A DNA stretch of 64,000 nt from Clostridiales bacterium (GCA_004558025.1 SFEG01000003.1:1-64000), one strand, 5' to 3'; numbered from the stretch's first letter, positions 52,287 through 61,705 are shown. The notes: generated from the sequence alone by a model not told the origin. A program made the numbers and translations.

Positions 52287-52646
52287 TTACTGCTTTGCCT
52301 CGCGCAGGCGCTTCAGGTTTTCCAAAACGAACGGGCTGTTTGCGGCGATCTGCCCCAGCGTCGGGCAGCCGCCCGTTTGCTCGCAGTCTGCGCAGGTGTC
52401 CAGCTTCTTTTCCCGAACGCAGTTATGCACGGGGCAGAACTTGTCGCAGAACGGCGTTTTTGCGCCTTCTATGCGGCATCCGGTGCAGCTTATCATGTCC
52501 GGCGTGATCGGCACGCCGTTGAGCTTTGTCCACAATTCGGCGGTTTTCTCGCGCAGAGCGCTGTCGTTTGTGATCGTTGCGATTCTTGCATCGCACTTTT
52601 CGCAGTCCAGCCCGCAGCAGCCGATCAGCTTGTTTGTGCTTTCCAT
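52287..52646 (-). CDS. DUF3795-type cysteine-rich protein
   Basis: A 119-aa protein with 12 cysteines, including IGCCGLDCEKCDARIAT at the N-terminus, CTGCRIEG, CDKFCPVHNC and CADCEQTGGCP. This pattern fits the DUF3795 family of putative metal- or cluster-binding proteins of unknown function. GGAGG lies before the ATG at 52646. It is 17 bp downstream of a decayed gene on the same strand. It could be the only surviving gene of that operon. Confidence 0.75.
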   Translation of the reverse strand: MESTNKLIGCCGLDCEKCDARIATITNDSALREKTAELWTKLNGVPITPDMISCTGCRIEGAKTPFCDKFCPVHNCVREKKLDTCADCEQTGGCPTLGQIAANSPFVLENLKRLREAKQ

Positions 52647-52662
52647 AGTTGCCTCCATAAAT

Positions 52663-53013
52663 TTAATTTTTTCTGACAGCAAGGCAGTAATTAACATGCT
52701 CAAAGGATGTCAGCTCCGCTCCGGCCTTGTCGATAATATTTTTTTGAATATCGTCGGGCGTCAGCAGCTCATGGATCAAAAAGCCGTGTTTTTCAACGCG
52801 TGTTATGCCCTTGCTCGCGCTTTTGATGCTTGTGATATCGGCCTCATCATCAAAGTCGTGCAGGGGTCTCCCGTCGTTATCGGCGGTGTTGTAATTGGCC
52901 TGAAATGATGCCCATGCTTTTCAGACATCGGGTAAGTTATCGTTATTTTCTTCTTTAGCGATCCGTTTCAGAAGCTCAAAATCTTCTTCCCCAAGTACGG
53001 AGGTGCAGTACAT
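52663..53013 (-). pseudogene. interrupted frame with internal TGA
   Basis: From an ATG at 53013 (MYCTSVLGEEDFELLKRIAK) the frame meets a TGA at 52923-52921 and continues open to 52663 (KAWASFQANYNTADNDG, then GFLIHELLTPDDIQKNIID, ending NYCLAVRKN). The part after the stop is protein-like. It is either one gene broken by a nonsense mutation or two fused fragments. No family is recognised. Confidence 0.45.
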
Positions 53014-53032
53014 TTTTTAAGGTGTTGATAAG

Positions 53033-53227
53033 TCAGCCCTGCCGGTTTTCGCTTTCCGCGAGCCGGTCGGCCTTTGCGCAGGCGATCCGGAAGGTCTCCT
53101 GAACGGCCTCCTCGGCGAGACAATGATCCCGTAGAGCGCTCTGAGCGTATAAGAACAGCTTGTGATACATCTCAAAGTACAATTGTTCTATTAATTTGTT
53201 GCTTTCAATGTCCTTGTTCATATTCAT
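53033..53227 (-). pseudogene. truncated ECF sigma factor
   Basis: From the ATG at 53227 the frame encodes a sigma-70 region 2 (NKLIEQLYFEMYHKLFLYAQ, then CLAEEAVQETFRIACAKAD). It stops at a TGA at 53035-53033 where the family has a conserved Trp (QGW followed by LINTLKNV, which is still readable after the stop). Region 4 is missing. A single G-to-A change explains the stop; a deletion explains the lost end. Confidence 0.65.
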
Positions 53228-53233
53228 GCGCTC

Positions 53234-53267
53234 AAAAAAACCAACATGCCGAGCCTCAAGGCTCGGC
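53234..53267 (-). terminator. terminator-like hairpin before the sigma remnant
   Basis: On the minus strand GCCGAGCCT and AGGCTCGGC (53267-53248) form a 9-bp stem followed after seven bases by seven T. Confidence 0.55.
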
Positions 53268-53430
53268 TGTGCGGCAGACCTGCGCCTGCCCATATGCTGC
53301 CGTCTCATTTTCAAAAACGGCAAAATGATTATAATGCGTCATTTACCGGAATGCAAGACCAAGCGGTGCATGCTCGCTCTTTTATACAGAAAAGGGGTCA
53401 ATCCGGTTACAAAATTGTTTATTAAGCCTC

Positions 53431-53459
53431 TTTTCAAATGACGGTACATTTGATATAAT
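53431..53459 (+). promoter_or_regulatory. promoter of prs
   Basis: TATAAT at 53454-53459 with an extended TGA just upstream; a weak -35 TTTTCA at 53431-53436, 17-bp spacer. Confidence 0.6.
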
Positions 53460-53516
53460 TCAATGGATAAAGATAATGGGTAAGGCCCCGAATAAATACA
53501 GAGAGGACGATTTAAA

Positions 53517-54479
53517 ATGATTTCCCACGGCAAAGAGATCAAGGTATTCTCCGGCAACTCCAATCCCAAACTCGCAAATCAGATATGCAACCAGCTTTTC
53601 AAGAACCTCGGCGACTGCACCTGCGCAAACTTCGCTGACGGCGAGTGCTCGATATCCGTTCACGAGCCCGTGCGCGGCGCAGACGTTTTCATCGTTCAGT
53701 CGACCTGCAAGCCTGTTAACGACAACCTTATGGAGCTGCTCGTCATGATAGACGCCATGCGCAGAGCATCCGCAGGCAGGATCACCGCCGTTATCCCATA
53801 TTTCGGCTATGCCCGCCAGGACCGCAAGGCAAAAAGCCGCGACCCCATCTCCGCAAAGCTTGTTGCAAACCTCATCACCGCCGCAGGCGCTGACCGCGTC
53901 CTGACCATGGATCTCCACGCAGCTCAGATCCAGGGCTTCTTTGATATCCCTGTTGACAATCTTTTCGGCGCGCCTCTCTTTGCAAAGCATTACATCGACG
54001 TTTTCGGCAAGGATAATGACGATATAATGGTCGTATCTCCCGATGTCGGCAGCACCGCCCGCGCCCGCAACTTCTCTATGAAGCTCGGCTGCAATATGGC
54101 TATCGTCGATAAGCGCCGCGAGAAGGCGAATCAGTCCGAGGTCATGAACATCATCGGCAATGTCGAGGGCAAGACCTGCATTCTGCTTGACGATATGGTC
54201 GACACCGCAGGCTCTCTCTGCGGCGCGGCAAAGGCGATCGTCGAGATCGGCGGCGCAAAGGAAGTCTACGCCTGCGCAAGCCACGGCGTGCTCTCCGGCC
54301 CCGCGATCGAGCGTATCGAGAACAGCTGCATCAAGGAGTTGCTGCTGCTCGATACCATCCCGTATCCCGAGAGCGCACAGCCCTGCGAGAAGATAAAATA
54401 CATGTCCGTAGCTCCGGTGTTTGCCGAGGCTATCCAGCGCGTTTACGAGGAGATATCCATCTCCAATCTGTTTGAGTAA
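53517..54479 (+). CDS. prs: ribose-phosphate pyrophosphokinase
   Basis: A 320-aa class I PRPP synthetase making PRPP from ribose-5-phosphate and ATP for nucleotide, His and Trp synthesis. It has PYFGYARQDRKAKSRDPISAK (flexible loop and ATP site, about 95-115), DLHAAQIQGFFDIP near 130 and the PRPP-binding CILLDDMVDTAGSLCGAA near 222. GAGAGGA lies before the ATG. Probably an operon with pth, 2 bp downstream. Confidence 0.96.
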   Translation: MISHGKEIKVFSGNSNPKLANQICNQLFKNLGDCTCANFADGECSISVHEPVRGADVFIVQSTCKPVNDNLMELLVMIDAMRRASAGRITAVIPYFGYARQDRKAKSRDPISAKLVANLITAAGADRVLTMDLHAAQIQGFFDIPVDNLFGAPLFAKHYIDVFGKDNDDIMVVSPDVGSTARARNFSMKLGCNMAIVDKRREKANQSEVMNIIGNVEGKTCILLDDMVDTAGSLCGAAKAIVEIGGAKEVYACASHGVLSGPAIERIENSCIKELLLLDTIPYPESAQPCEKIKYMSVAPVFAEAIQRVYEEISISNLFE

Positions 54480-54481
54480 AA

Positions 54482-55075
54482 ATGTTTTTCTCCAAAGGCG
54501 GGGCGGAGTGGATCGTCGCTTTCCTCGGAAACCCCGGACTTAAATACAACGGAACAAGGCATAACGCAGGCTTCATGACGGCCGACGCCATGGAAAAGAA
54601 GCTGGGCGTGAGCATAAACAAAATGCGCTTCAAGGCCCTTACGCAGACGGTCGATATCGGCGAGCACAAGGCGCTGCTGATGAAGCCGCAGACCTATATG
54701 AACCTGTCCGGCGACGCGATAGTTCAGGCGTCAAGGTTTTATAAGGTCCCGCCCGAGCGCGTCATAGTAGTGTCCGACGAAACGGCGCTGCCGATAGGCA
54801 AGATACGCATACGCCGCGGCGGATCTGCCGGAGGGCATAACGGTCTTAAGAGCATTATAGCTCAGCTCGGGACGGATCAGTTTCCGCGTATCCGTCTGGG
54901 CGTCGGCGCTCCGCCGCACCCGGACTATGACATGGCCGATTGGGTGCTTGCCGCCTTCAAGGGACAGGACGCGGCCGCCATGGAGGCCGCCGCGAAAAAA
55001 GCGGCCGACGCCGTCGAGTGCTATATCACCGAGGGCGCGGACAAGGCGATGAATAAATTCAACACAAGGGGCTAG
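54482..55075 (+). CDS. pth: peptidyl-tRNA hydrolase
   Basis: A 197-aa enzyme that frees tRNA from stalled peptidyl-tRNA. FLGNPGLKYNGTRHNAGF (with the catalytic His) lies near residues 15-32, KPQTYMNLSG near 64-73, VVSDE with the key Asp near 95, and RRGGSAGGHNGLKSI near 110-124. Normal length with a short N-terminal extension. It starts 2 bp after the prs stop and is closed by a hairpin. Confidence 0.95.
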   Translation: MFFSKGGAEWIVAFLGNPGLKYNGTRHNAGFMTADAMEKKLGVSINKMRFKALTQTVDIGEHKALLMKPQTYMNLSGDAIVQASRFYKVPPERVIVVSDETALPIGKIRIRRGGSAGGHNGLKSIIAQLGTDQFPRIRLGVGAPPHPDYDMADWVLAAFKGQDAAAMEAAAKKAADAVECYITEGADKAMNKFNTRG

Positions 55076-55089
55076 TTATCCCCTATACG

Positions 55090-55128
55090 ATGGCGGCAGG
55101 GGGGCTTTGACACTTTGCCGCCATTTAT
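55090..55128 (+). terminator. terminator of prs-pth
   Basis: ATGGCGGCA (55090-55098) pairs with TGCCGCCAT (55116-55124); a weak T tract follows. Confidence 0.6.
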
Positions 55129-55156
55129 TAAATGAAAGTCAGAAAGGACGGACGAC

Positions 55157-56350
55157 ATGAAGAAAAGCTGCATAGCAATGCTCCTTGCGGGAGGTCAGGG
55201 CTCGAGGCTTTACGCATTGACCCAGGACGTGGCTAAGCCCAACATGCCCTTCGGCGGGAAATACCGCATAATAGACTTCCCTCTGTCAAACTGCGCAAAT
55301 TCGGGTATAGACACGGTGGGCGTGCTCACGCAGTACCGTCCGCTCCAGCTCAACAGCTATATAGGCGGCGGCCAGCCCTGGGATCTCGACTCCACCGACG
55401 GCGGCGTGTTCATCCTTCCGCCGTATCAGACTGCGGGGGAGACGGGCTCCTGGTTTTCCGGAACGGCAAACGCCATTTATCAGAATATCGGCTTTATCGA
55501 GATGTATGATCCCGATAATGTCCTCATCCTTTCGGGCGACCACATCTATAAGATGGACTACTCGAAAATGCTGCGCGAGCACATTGAAAGAGACGCGGCC
55601 TGCACGATAGCCGTTTTGCAGGTCTCCATGGAGGAGGCCACGCGCTTCGGCATCATGAACCTCGGCTCCGACGGCTATGTCGAGCAGTTCGAGGAAAAGC
55701 CCGAAAAGCCCAAAAGCGATCTCGCCTCCATGGGCATATACATATTTAATTGGAAAAAGCTCCGTAAGTACCTGATCGAGGACGAGAACGACCCGAACTC
55801 GAGCAAGGACTTCGGCAAAAATATAATCCCCAACATGCTTCACGCCGGCGAAAAGCTCTGGCCGTACCGCTTCGACGGCTACTGGCGCGATGTCGGCACG
55901 ATAACGAGCCTATGGGATGCTAACATGGACATGCTGTCTACGACGCTTATCAATCTCTATGATCCGAGCTGGCCGATACGCTCAAGAAGCGCGGCTCAGC
56001 CGCCGCACTATGTCGGCCCCGACGCAACTGTAGTACATTCGATCGTCACCGAGGGCTGCGAGATCGAGGGACATGTTGAAAACTCCGTGCTCTCGTCGTC
56101 GGCGGTCGTCGAAAAGGGGGCAAAGGTGCTCTATTCGGTGCTCATGCCCGGCGCAAAGGTCGAGGCCGGAGCAACGGTCGAATACGCCATCATCGGCGAG
56201 CAGACCGTAATACACGGCGGCGCGCATGTCGGTGCCGCTCCCGACGGAAGCGATGACTGGGGCGTGGCGACCTGCGGCCCGAGAATAGATATAAGAGAAA
56301 ACGCCTGCGTAAAGCCGGGCGCAATGATATACAAGAGCGAGGAGGTCTGA
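55157..56350 (+). CDS. glgC: glucose-1-phosphate adenylyltransferase GlgC
   Basis: A 397-aa enzyme making ADP-glucose for glycogen. Nucleotidyltransferase domain with GGQGSRLYALTQDVAKPNMP (about residues 13-32), KYRIIDFPLSNCANSGI, the FSGTANAIYQN and SGDHIYKMDY active-site segments, and GYWRDVGT near 240, then a left-handed beta-helix domain (about 285-397). Full length. First gene of a glycogen operon; two bp separate it from glgD. GAAAGGACGG precedes the ATG. Confidence 0.96.
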   Translation: MKKSCIAMLLAGGQGSRLYALTQDVAKPNMPFGGKYRIIDFPLSNCANSGIDTVGVLTQYRPLQLNSYIGGGQPWDLDSTDGGVFILPPYQTAGETGSWFSGTANAIYQNIGFIEMYDPDNVLILSGDHIYKMDYSKMLREHIERDAACTIAVLQVSMEEATRFGIMNLGSDGYVEQFEEKPEKPKSDLASMGIYIFNWKKLRKYLIEDENDPNSSKDFGKNIIPNMLHAGEKLWPYRFDGYWRDVGTITSLWDANMDMLSTTLINLYDPSWPIRSRSAAQPPHYVGPDATVVHSIVTEGCEIEGHVENSVLSSSAVVEKGAKVLYSVLMPGAKVEAGATVEYAIIGEQTVIHGGAHVGAAPDGSDDWGVATCGPRIDIRENACVKPGAMIYKSEEV

Positions 56351-56352
56351 AA

Positions 56353-57465
56353 ATGAGCGATTTTCACGGAATAATCTTTGCTTACGGCGCAGTTCCCGAG
56401 CTGGGTGAGCTCGTGCGCCGCCGCACGGCATCCTCACTTCCGTTCTTCGGAAGATACAGGCTGATAGACTTTGCCCTGTCGTCGCTCATGAACGCGGGCA
56501 TACACGATGTCGGCGTTATCATGCGCCGCGATTATCAGTCGCTGCTTGACCATCTTGCCAGCGGCAAGGACTGGGATATGGGACGCAGGATAGGCGGACT
56601 TCGCATGCTGCCGCCGTTCGGCCTTCCCGAGTACCATCAGGGCGACTATACCGGCACGATCGAGGCATTAAACGCCGTTTCGACCTATATAAACGACATA
56701 AGCGCAAAATACATAGTCATGATGCACGGAAACACCGCCGCCAACATCGACCTGCGGGAAGCGATACGCGAGCATCTTGCATCAGGTGCGGAGATAACCG
56801 CTATATGCACAGACACTACGCCGGACTATAAGCATCATCGCTACATCGTCGACACCGACGGCTTTGCGCGCCGTATGATCTTCAATCAGACTGCCGCAGG
56901 CGAGGGTGCAGCATCGCTCGAAGCGTATATAATATCAAAGCAGCTACTGCTTGATATGATGAACTCCTGCGCCGCGGCAAACCACTACCATTTCCACCGT
57001 GACGCGATAGCGGACTATCTCGCAAACGGCGGAAGGGTGAACGTCTATTTTTACCGCGGCTACGGCAGGCGTATCATGAGCACCGAGGCGTTCTTCGATG
57101 CAAATATGGATATGCTATCGGCGGCAAACCGCGCAGAGCTGTTTCCGGCTCAGCGCCCTGTGCGCACAAAAACGCACGAGGATGTCAGCACATATTACGC
57201 CGAGGGCTCGAGCGCGCATAACTGCCTCGTCGCCGACGGATGCATAATAGAGGGCGAGATAGAAAACTGCATCATCTCCTCCGATGTGCGCATACATAAG
57301 GGCGCGAAGCTCTCCGGCTGCGTCATCATGCGCGGAACGGAGATCGGCGAGGGCGTCATCATGAAAAACGTCATTGCCGACAAGCAGTCGAGCGTATCGT
57401 CCTTCCAAACCATCATGGGCAGCGAGAAGCTGCCGGTCGTGCTCCCGAAGGGCACGAAGATCTAA
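56353..57465 (+). CDS. glgD: GlgD subunit of glucose-1-phosphate adenylyltransferase
   Basis: A 370-aa GlgC paralogue. It keeps the fold (FGRYRLIDFALSSLMNAGIHDVG; YTGTIEALNAVSTYI; beta-helix C-terminus) but lacks the GGxGxRL nucleotide loop, where it reads FAYGAVPELGELVRRRT, and SGDH, which is MHGN here. It is therefore the regulatory or structural partner, as in Bacillus GlgCD. GGAGG overlaps the glgC stop codon. Confidence 0.93.
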   Translation: MSDFHGIIFAYGAVPELGELVRRRTASSLPFFGRYRLIDFALSSLMNAGIHDVGVIMRRDYQSLLDHLASGKDWDMGRRIGGLRMLPPFGLPEYHQGDYTGTIEALNAVSTYINDISAKYIVMMHGNTAANIDLREAIREHLASGAEITAICTDTTPDYKHHRYIVDTDGFARRMIFNQTAAGEGAASLEAYIISKQLLLDMMNSCAAANHYHFHRDAIADYLANGGRVNVYFYRGYGRRIMSTEAFFDANMDMLSAANRAELFPAQRPVRTKTHEDVSTYYAEGSSAHNCLVADGCIIEGEIENCIISSDVRIHKGAKLSGCVIMRGTEIGEGVIMKNVIADKQSSVSSFQTIMGSEKLPVVLPKGTKI

Positions 57466-57481
57466 GGAGTTAAGCAAAACT

Positions 57482-59890
57482 ATGTTCACAAGCCAGATCT
57501 CACGCGACGAGGTGCGCAGCGCAATAGAGGATAAGCTCTGCGCGCACTTCGCCGTGACAGCAGAAACCGCGAGCGACGATCAGGTGTTCCAGGCAAGCGC
57601 CATCGTCATTCGCGAGATAATGAGCAGACTGCTCGCAGTCGAGGAGGCAAGATGCCCCGACCGCGAGGTGCACTATCTGTCCATGGAATTCCTCATGGGG
57701 CGCAGCCTCATGAAAAACGCATTCAACCTCGGCATAGCCGACGCTCTCACCGGCGCGCTGACCGATCTCGGCCGCAATGCCTCGGACATATTCGAGGCGG
57801 AAAATGACGCAGGTCTCGGCAACGGCGGCCTGGGCAGGCTGGCCGCGTGCTATATGGACTCGCTGGCAACGCTCGGCATCCCCGCAACGGGCTACTCGCT
57901 GTGCTACGAGCTCGGCATCTTCCGTCAGAAAATCGTTGACGGCAAGCAGACCGAGGTCGCCGATGATTGGCGCAGCGCGGCCGAAAGCTGGCTGGTAGCG
58001 CATAACGACGAGGCAGTCGAGGTGCGCTTCGGCGGAACGATCTCCCCGCGCTGGGACAGCTTCGGAAGATACCACGCCGAGCACACCGGCTATCAGACCG
58101 TCACCGCCGTTCCGCGTGATATGCTCATCGCGGGCTACGGCGGCAATGAGGTCAATATCCTCCGCCTTTGGGACGCAAGAAGCACGAGCGCGCTGGATAT
58201 GTACCTCTTCTCGGAGGGCGAGTATGTAAAAAGCCTTGAGCAGCGCACGATGAGCGAGGTCATCACCAAGGTGCTGTATCCCGCCGACGATCATATCGAG
58301 GGCAAGACCCTGCGCCTTAAGCAGCAGTATTTCTTCCTCTCGGCGACGGCGCAGTCGATCATAAAGACCCACATGCGTCGCTTTAACGACATAAGAAGCT
58401 TTTCAAAGCACCACACGATACAGATAAACGACACGCACCCGGCGCTCGTCATCCCCGAGCTCATGCGCATCATGATGGATGAGTACGGCCTCGGCTGGGA
58501 TGAGGCGTGGCAGCAGGTGAGCGGATCGGTCGCTTACACGAACCACACCGTCATGAGCGAGGCGCTGGAAAAATGGCCGCAGGATCTTGTGCAGACGCTC
58601 CTGCCGCGCGTATGGGAGATATTGTGCGAGATAAACCGCCGCTGGTGCGAGTACCTTGTATCTAAGTTCGGCAGCAGCGAAAAGGTCGGCAAAAACCTCA
58701 TCATCCGCGACGGACAGGTGCACATGGCAAACCTCTGCCTTGCGGCCTGCTATAAGATAAACGGCGTTTCCGGCCTGCACGGCGAGATACTGAAAAAAGA
58801 CCTGTTTAAGGACATCTGCGAGCTCAGACCGGAGAGATTCACCTACGTCACGAACGGCATCGACCACCGCCGCTGGCTCGCGCAGATAAATCCGCGCCTG
58901 CATGGGCTGGTGAGCGAGCTCTTGGAGAGCGACGAGTATCTCACCGAGCCCGAAAAGCTCATCGGACTTCTCGATTACGCCGGAAGAAGCGAGGTGCAGC
59001 ACCGCGTAAACGAGATAAAGCGCCTCAATAAATACGATTTCGCGCGATTTTTGTCCAAAAACGACGGCTTTGCCCTCGATCCCGACGCGATACTCGACGT
59101 TCAGGTGAAGAGGCTGCACGAGTATAAGCGCCAGCTTCTGTGCGCGATGCTCATAACGCGCCTGCAAATGCAGATACACGAAGACCCCAACGCCGACTTC
59201 ACGCCGCGCAGCTTCGTGTTCGGCGCAAAGGCCGCCGCGGGCTACTACACCGCAAAGCGCATCATCGAGCTCATCTGCTCGCTGGCCGACGATATAGGCC
59301 GCGATCCGCTGTGTAAGGGCAAGCTTCAGGTCTGCTTCATGGAAAACTACCGCGTGTCGGCAGCCGAAGCGCTCATGCCGGCAGCGCAGGTTTCCGAGCA
59401 GATATCGACAGCCGGCAAGGAGGCCTCCGGCACGGGCAATATGAAGCTCATGCTCAACGGAGCCGTCACCATCGGCACGCTTGACGGCGCAAATGTCGAG
59501 ATGTACGAGCGCCTCGGCGATAAGAACATGTTCCTGTTCGGCCTGAAGGCCGACGAGGTCACTGCACTCAAAGCCTCGGGCTACGATCCGCAGCGCTATG
59601 CGCGTGAGGACGCCGAGCTCGGCGCGGTGCTCGACAGGATAAGCCGCGGCTTTGCCGACGGTAAGAGCTATTCCGATCTCGTTTCCGGACTTTTGTATAA
59701 CGGCGATCCGTATATGCTCTGCGCCGACTTCCGCGATTACGTCAATACACACGACAGGCTCTACTCGGTCATATCCGACCCGGCCGAGCGTGCGAGACTG
59801 TCTATCACAAATACTGCCGAGGCCGGCATATTCGCCGCCGACCGCGCGATAAAAGAGTATGCGGAGGGCATATGGGGAATAAGACTGTAG
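57482..59890 (+). CDS. glgP: glycogen/starch phosphorylase
   Basis: An 802-aa pyridoxal-phosphate enzyme that releases glucose-1-phosphate from alpha-1,4-glucans. Characteristic segments: NDAGLGNGGLGRLAACYMDSLAT (about 112-134), INDTHPAL near 318, and the PLP-lysine region EASGTGNMKLMLNGAVTIGTLDGANVEM split around Lys (about 643-670). The start at 57482 follows AAGGAG; an in-frame ATG at 57374 lies in glgD. The 3' end overlaps the next gene by 19 bases. Confidence 0.95.
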   Translation: MFTSQISRDEVRSAIEDKLCAHFAVTAETASDDQVFQASAIVIREIMSRLLAVEEARCPDREVHYLSMEFLMGRSLMKNAFNLGIADALTGALTDLGRNASDIFEAENDAGLGNGGLGRLAACYMDSLATLGIPATGYSLCYELGIFRQKIVDGKQTEVADDWRSAAESWLVAHNDEAVEVRFGGTISPRWDSFGRYHAEHTGYQTVTAVPRDMLIAGYGGNEVNILRLWDARSTSALDMYLFSEGEYVKSLEQRTMSEVITKVLYPADDHIEGKTLRLKQQYFFLSATAQSIIKTHMRRFNDIRSFSKHHTIQINDTHPALVIPELMRIMMDEYGLGWDEAWQQVSGSVAYTNHTVMSEALEKWPQDLVQTLLPRVWEILCEINRRWCEYLVSKFGSSEKVGKNLIIRDGQVHMANLCLAACYKINGVSGLHGEILKKDLFKDICELRPERFTYVTNGIDHRRWLAQINPRLHGLVSELLESDEYLTEPEKLIGLLDYAGRSEVQHRVNEIKRLNKYDFARFLSKNDGFALDPDAILDVQVKRLHEYKRQLLCAMLITRLQMQIHEDPNADFTPRSFVFGAKAAAGYYTAKRIIELICSLADDIGRDPLCKGKLQVCFMENYRVSAAEALMPAAQVSEQISTAGKEASGTGNMKLMLNGAVTIGTLDGANVEMYERLGDKNMFLFGLKADEVTALKASGYDPQRYAREDAELGAVLDRISRGFADGKSYSDLVSGLLYNGDPYMLCADFRDYVNTHDRLYSVISDPAERARLSITNTAEAGIFAADRAIKEYAEGIWGIRL

Positions 59891-60759
59891 TTGTTATAGG
59901 CGCCGTAAATATGGATATATGCGGCCGACCCGACAAAGCGCCGCGCATGAACGATTCAAATCCCGGAACGGTCACCTTCAGCCCCGGCGGCGTGGGCAGG
60001 AACATTGCGCACAATCTGTGCCTGCTGGGGCTTGACGTTAAGTTCATCGCCGCCATCGGCGACGATGTTTACGGCGACAGCGTATATGAAAGCTGCGTAA
60101 GGCTGGGCATGGATATGCACCTGAGCCGCCGCATGAGCGGAGGAAGAACGTCGAGCTATCTCTACGTCACCGACGAAAAGGGCGACATGCTCATCGGCGT
60201 GAGCGATACGGATATTTCCGCGAGCATCACGCCTGAGTATCTCAAGGCGCATATAAAGGAGATAAACGCGGCCGACGCCGTCGTCATCGACGCAAATCTC
60301 ACGCGCGAGACCGTCGCGTGGATAGCCGAGAACGTCACCGCGCCCCTGTACGCGGACCCCGTGTCCGCTGCAAAGGCAGAGCGCCTCAGACCGGCTCTTA
60401 ATAAACTCACCGCCTTCAAACCCAACGAGTTCGAGGCAAAGAGCATGACCAACGAAACTACCTCGCTGTTCGCGGCGGAGGCGCTGCTGCGCGAGGGCGT
60501 GAAGAAGGTCTTTGTCTCTCTCGGCGGCGACGGCATCGTCGCGGCTGAGGGCAGCGAGATAATCAAGCTTCCCTGCGAAACGACCGAGATCGTAAACTGC
60601 ACCGGCTGCGGCGACGCGGCCACGGCTGCGATAATCTGGGCCGGAGTAAACGGCCTCGGCATAGCCGAAAGCGCGTCGGCCGCCATGAAGGCCGCCGCCA
60701 TGTGCGCCGCCTGCTCCGAAACCATAAACCCCGAGCTCTGTCCGGAGCTTATAAGCTGA
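59872..60759 (+). CDS. PfkB-family kinase, pseudouridine-kinase-like
   Basis: A 295-aa ribokinase-fold enzyme. The N-terminus IGAVNMDICGRPDKAP and DSNPGTVTFSPGGVGRNIAHNL is typical of pseudouridine kinases (PsuK/YeiC). The ATP/catalytic site is NCTGCGDAATAAIIWA near 240-255, where GCGD carries the base Asp. The preceding TAFKPNEFEAKSM is also family-typical. No pseudouridine glycosidase (psuG) is next to it. It overlaps glgP by 19 bases, so it is translated with the glycogen genes, which is unexpected for nucleoside salvage. Substrate uncertain. Confidence 0.8.
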   Translation: MGNKTVVVIGAVNMDICGRPDKAPRMNDSNPGTVTFSPGGVGRNIAHNLCLLGLDVKFIAAIGDDVYGDSVYESCVRLGMDMHLSRRMSGGRTSSYLYVTDEKGDMLIGVSDTDISASITPEYLKAHIKEINAADAVVIDANLTRETVAWIAENVTAPLYADPVSAAKAERLRPALNKLTAFKPNEFEAKSMTNETTSLFAAEALLREGVKKVFVSLGGDGIVAAEGSEIIKLPCETTEIVNCTGCGDAATAAIIWAGVNGLGIAESASAAMKAAAMCAACSETINPELCPELIS

Positions 60760-60764
60760 AATTG

Positions 60765-60796
60765 AAATTCTGCACTATATCAGTGCAGAATTTTTT
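60765..60796 (+). terminator. terminator of the glycogen operon
   Basis: AAATTCTGCACT (60765-60776) pairs with AGTGCAGAATTT (60782-60793), then T residues. Confidence 0.9.
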
Positions 60797-60822
60797 ATGT
60801 AAACCACACGATGCGGCAGACT

Positions 60823-60852
60823 TTGCACGGCAAACAGTGTAAGTTCTATATA
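60823..60852 (+). promoter_or_regulatory. possible promoter of noc
   Basis: TTGCAC (60823-60828), 18-bp spacer, TATATA (60847-60852), 32 bp before the start codon. Confidence 0.5.
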
Positions 60853-60883
60853 CCACATACTACAGTGTATAGGAGGTACACTT

Positions 60884-61696
60884 ATGCAAGCGACAAAGCT
60901 GCGCCCCGGAACGCGGCGGGGCGGCGTGATCTGGCTGCCGGTGGACGAGCTTGAGCCCAGCCCCGTGCAGCCGCGAAAGAATTTCCCCGACGGAGAACTT
61001 CAGGAGCTCTCCGAGAGCATAGCCCAGTACGGCGTTTTAAATCCCCTGACCGTGAGACTGCGCGACAGCAGGTATGAGCTCGTCGCCGGCGAGCGGCGGC
61101 TGAGAGCCGCGCGCCTTGCCGGACTGTGCGACGTGCCGTGCATCCTGCTCGACGTGAGCCTTGAGGATGCGAGCCTCATCGCGCTCGTCGAGAATCTGCA
61201 GCGGCGCGATCTCGATTTCATAGAGGAGGCAAACGGCCTGAGCCAGCTGATAAAGCTTTTCGGCATGAGCCAGGAGGAGGCCGCGCGCAGGATCGGCAAA
61301 TCGCAGTCGGCGGTGGCGAATAAGCTGCGGCTTCTGAAGCTGCCGGAGGATGTACTCGCCTCGCTGCGCGATAACGGGCTCACCGAGCGCCACGGCCGCG
61401 CTCTGCTGCGTCTGCCGGACGAGAACGCTCAGCGCATGGCGCTGGAATATATGATCGAGCACGACCTCAACGTCGCCGTTGCCGATGCGTATATCGAGTC
61501 GCTCCTGCGCGAGCCGGAGGATAAGCCCGACCCGAAGCGGACGTTTATCATGAAGGATGTGCGCGTTTTCGTGAACACCATCCTGCACGGGCTCAACCTC
61601 ATGAAGCAGGGCGGCATCGCTGCCGGAATGAAGCGCGAGGAGACCGACAGCGAGCTGATACTTACCATTTCGATACCCAAAGGCAAATCCGAATAG
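60884..61696 (+). CDS. noc: ParB-family nucleoid occlusion protein Noc
   Basis: A 270-aa ParB/Spo0J-family CTP-dependent DNA clamp. N-terminal ParB domain with VQPRKNF (about 26-32) and the CTP-binding GERRLRAARLAG (about 67-78), ENLQRRDL, then the DNA-binding helix-turn-helix (LIKLFGMSQEEAARRIGKSQ) and a C-terminal dimer part. The lack of a ParA gene beside it favours Noc, which keeps the division septum off the nucleoid, over Spo0J. ATAGGAGGT precedes the ATG. Noc is usually near the replication origin; here it lies by glycogen and rpsB genes. Confidence 0.8.
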   Translation: MQATKLRPGTRRGGVIWLPVDELEPSPVQPRKNFPDGELQELSESIAQYGVLNPLTVRLRDSRYELVAGERRLRAARLAGLCDVPCILLDVSLEDASLIALVENLQRRDLDFIEEANGLSQLIKLFGMSQEEAARRIGKSQSAVANKLRLLKLPEDVLASLRDNGLTERHGRALLRLPDENAQRMALEYMIEHDLNVAVADAYIESLLREPEDKPDPKRTFIMKDVRVFVNTILHGLNLMKQGGIAAGMKREETDSELILTISIPKGKSE

Positions 61697-61705
61697 GACA
61701 TACCG

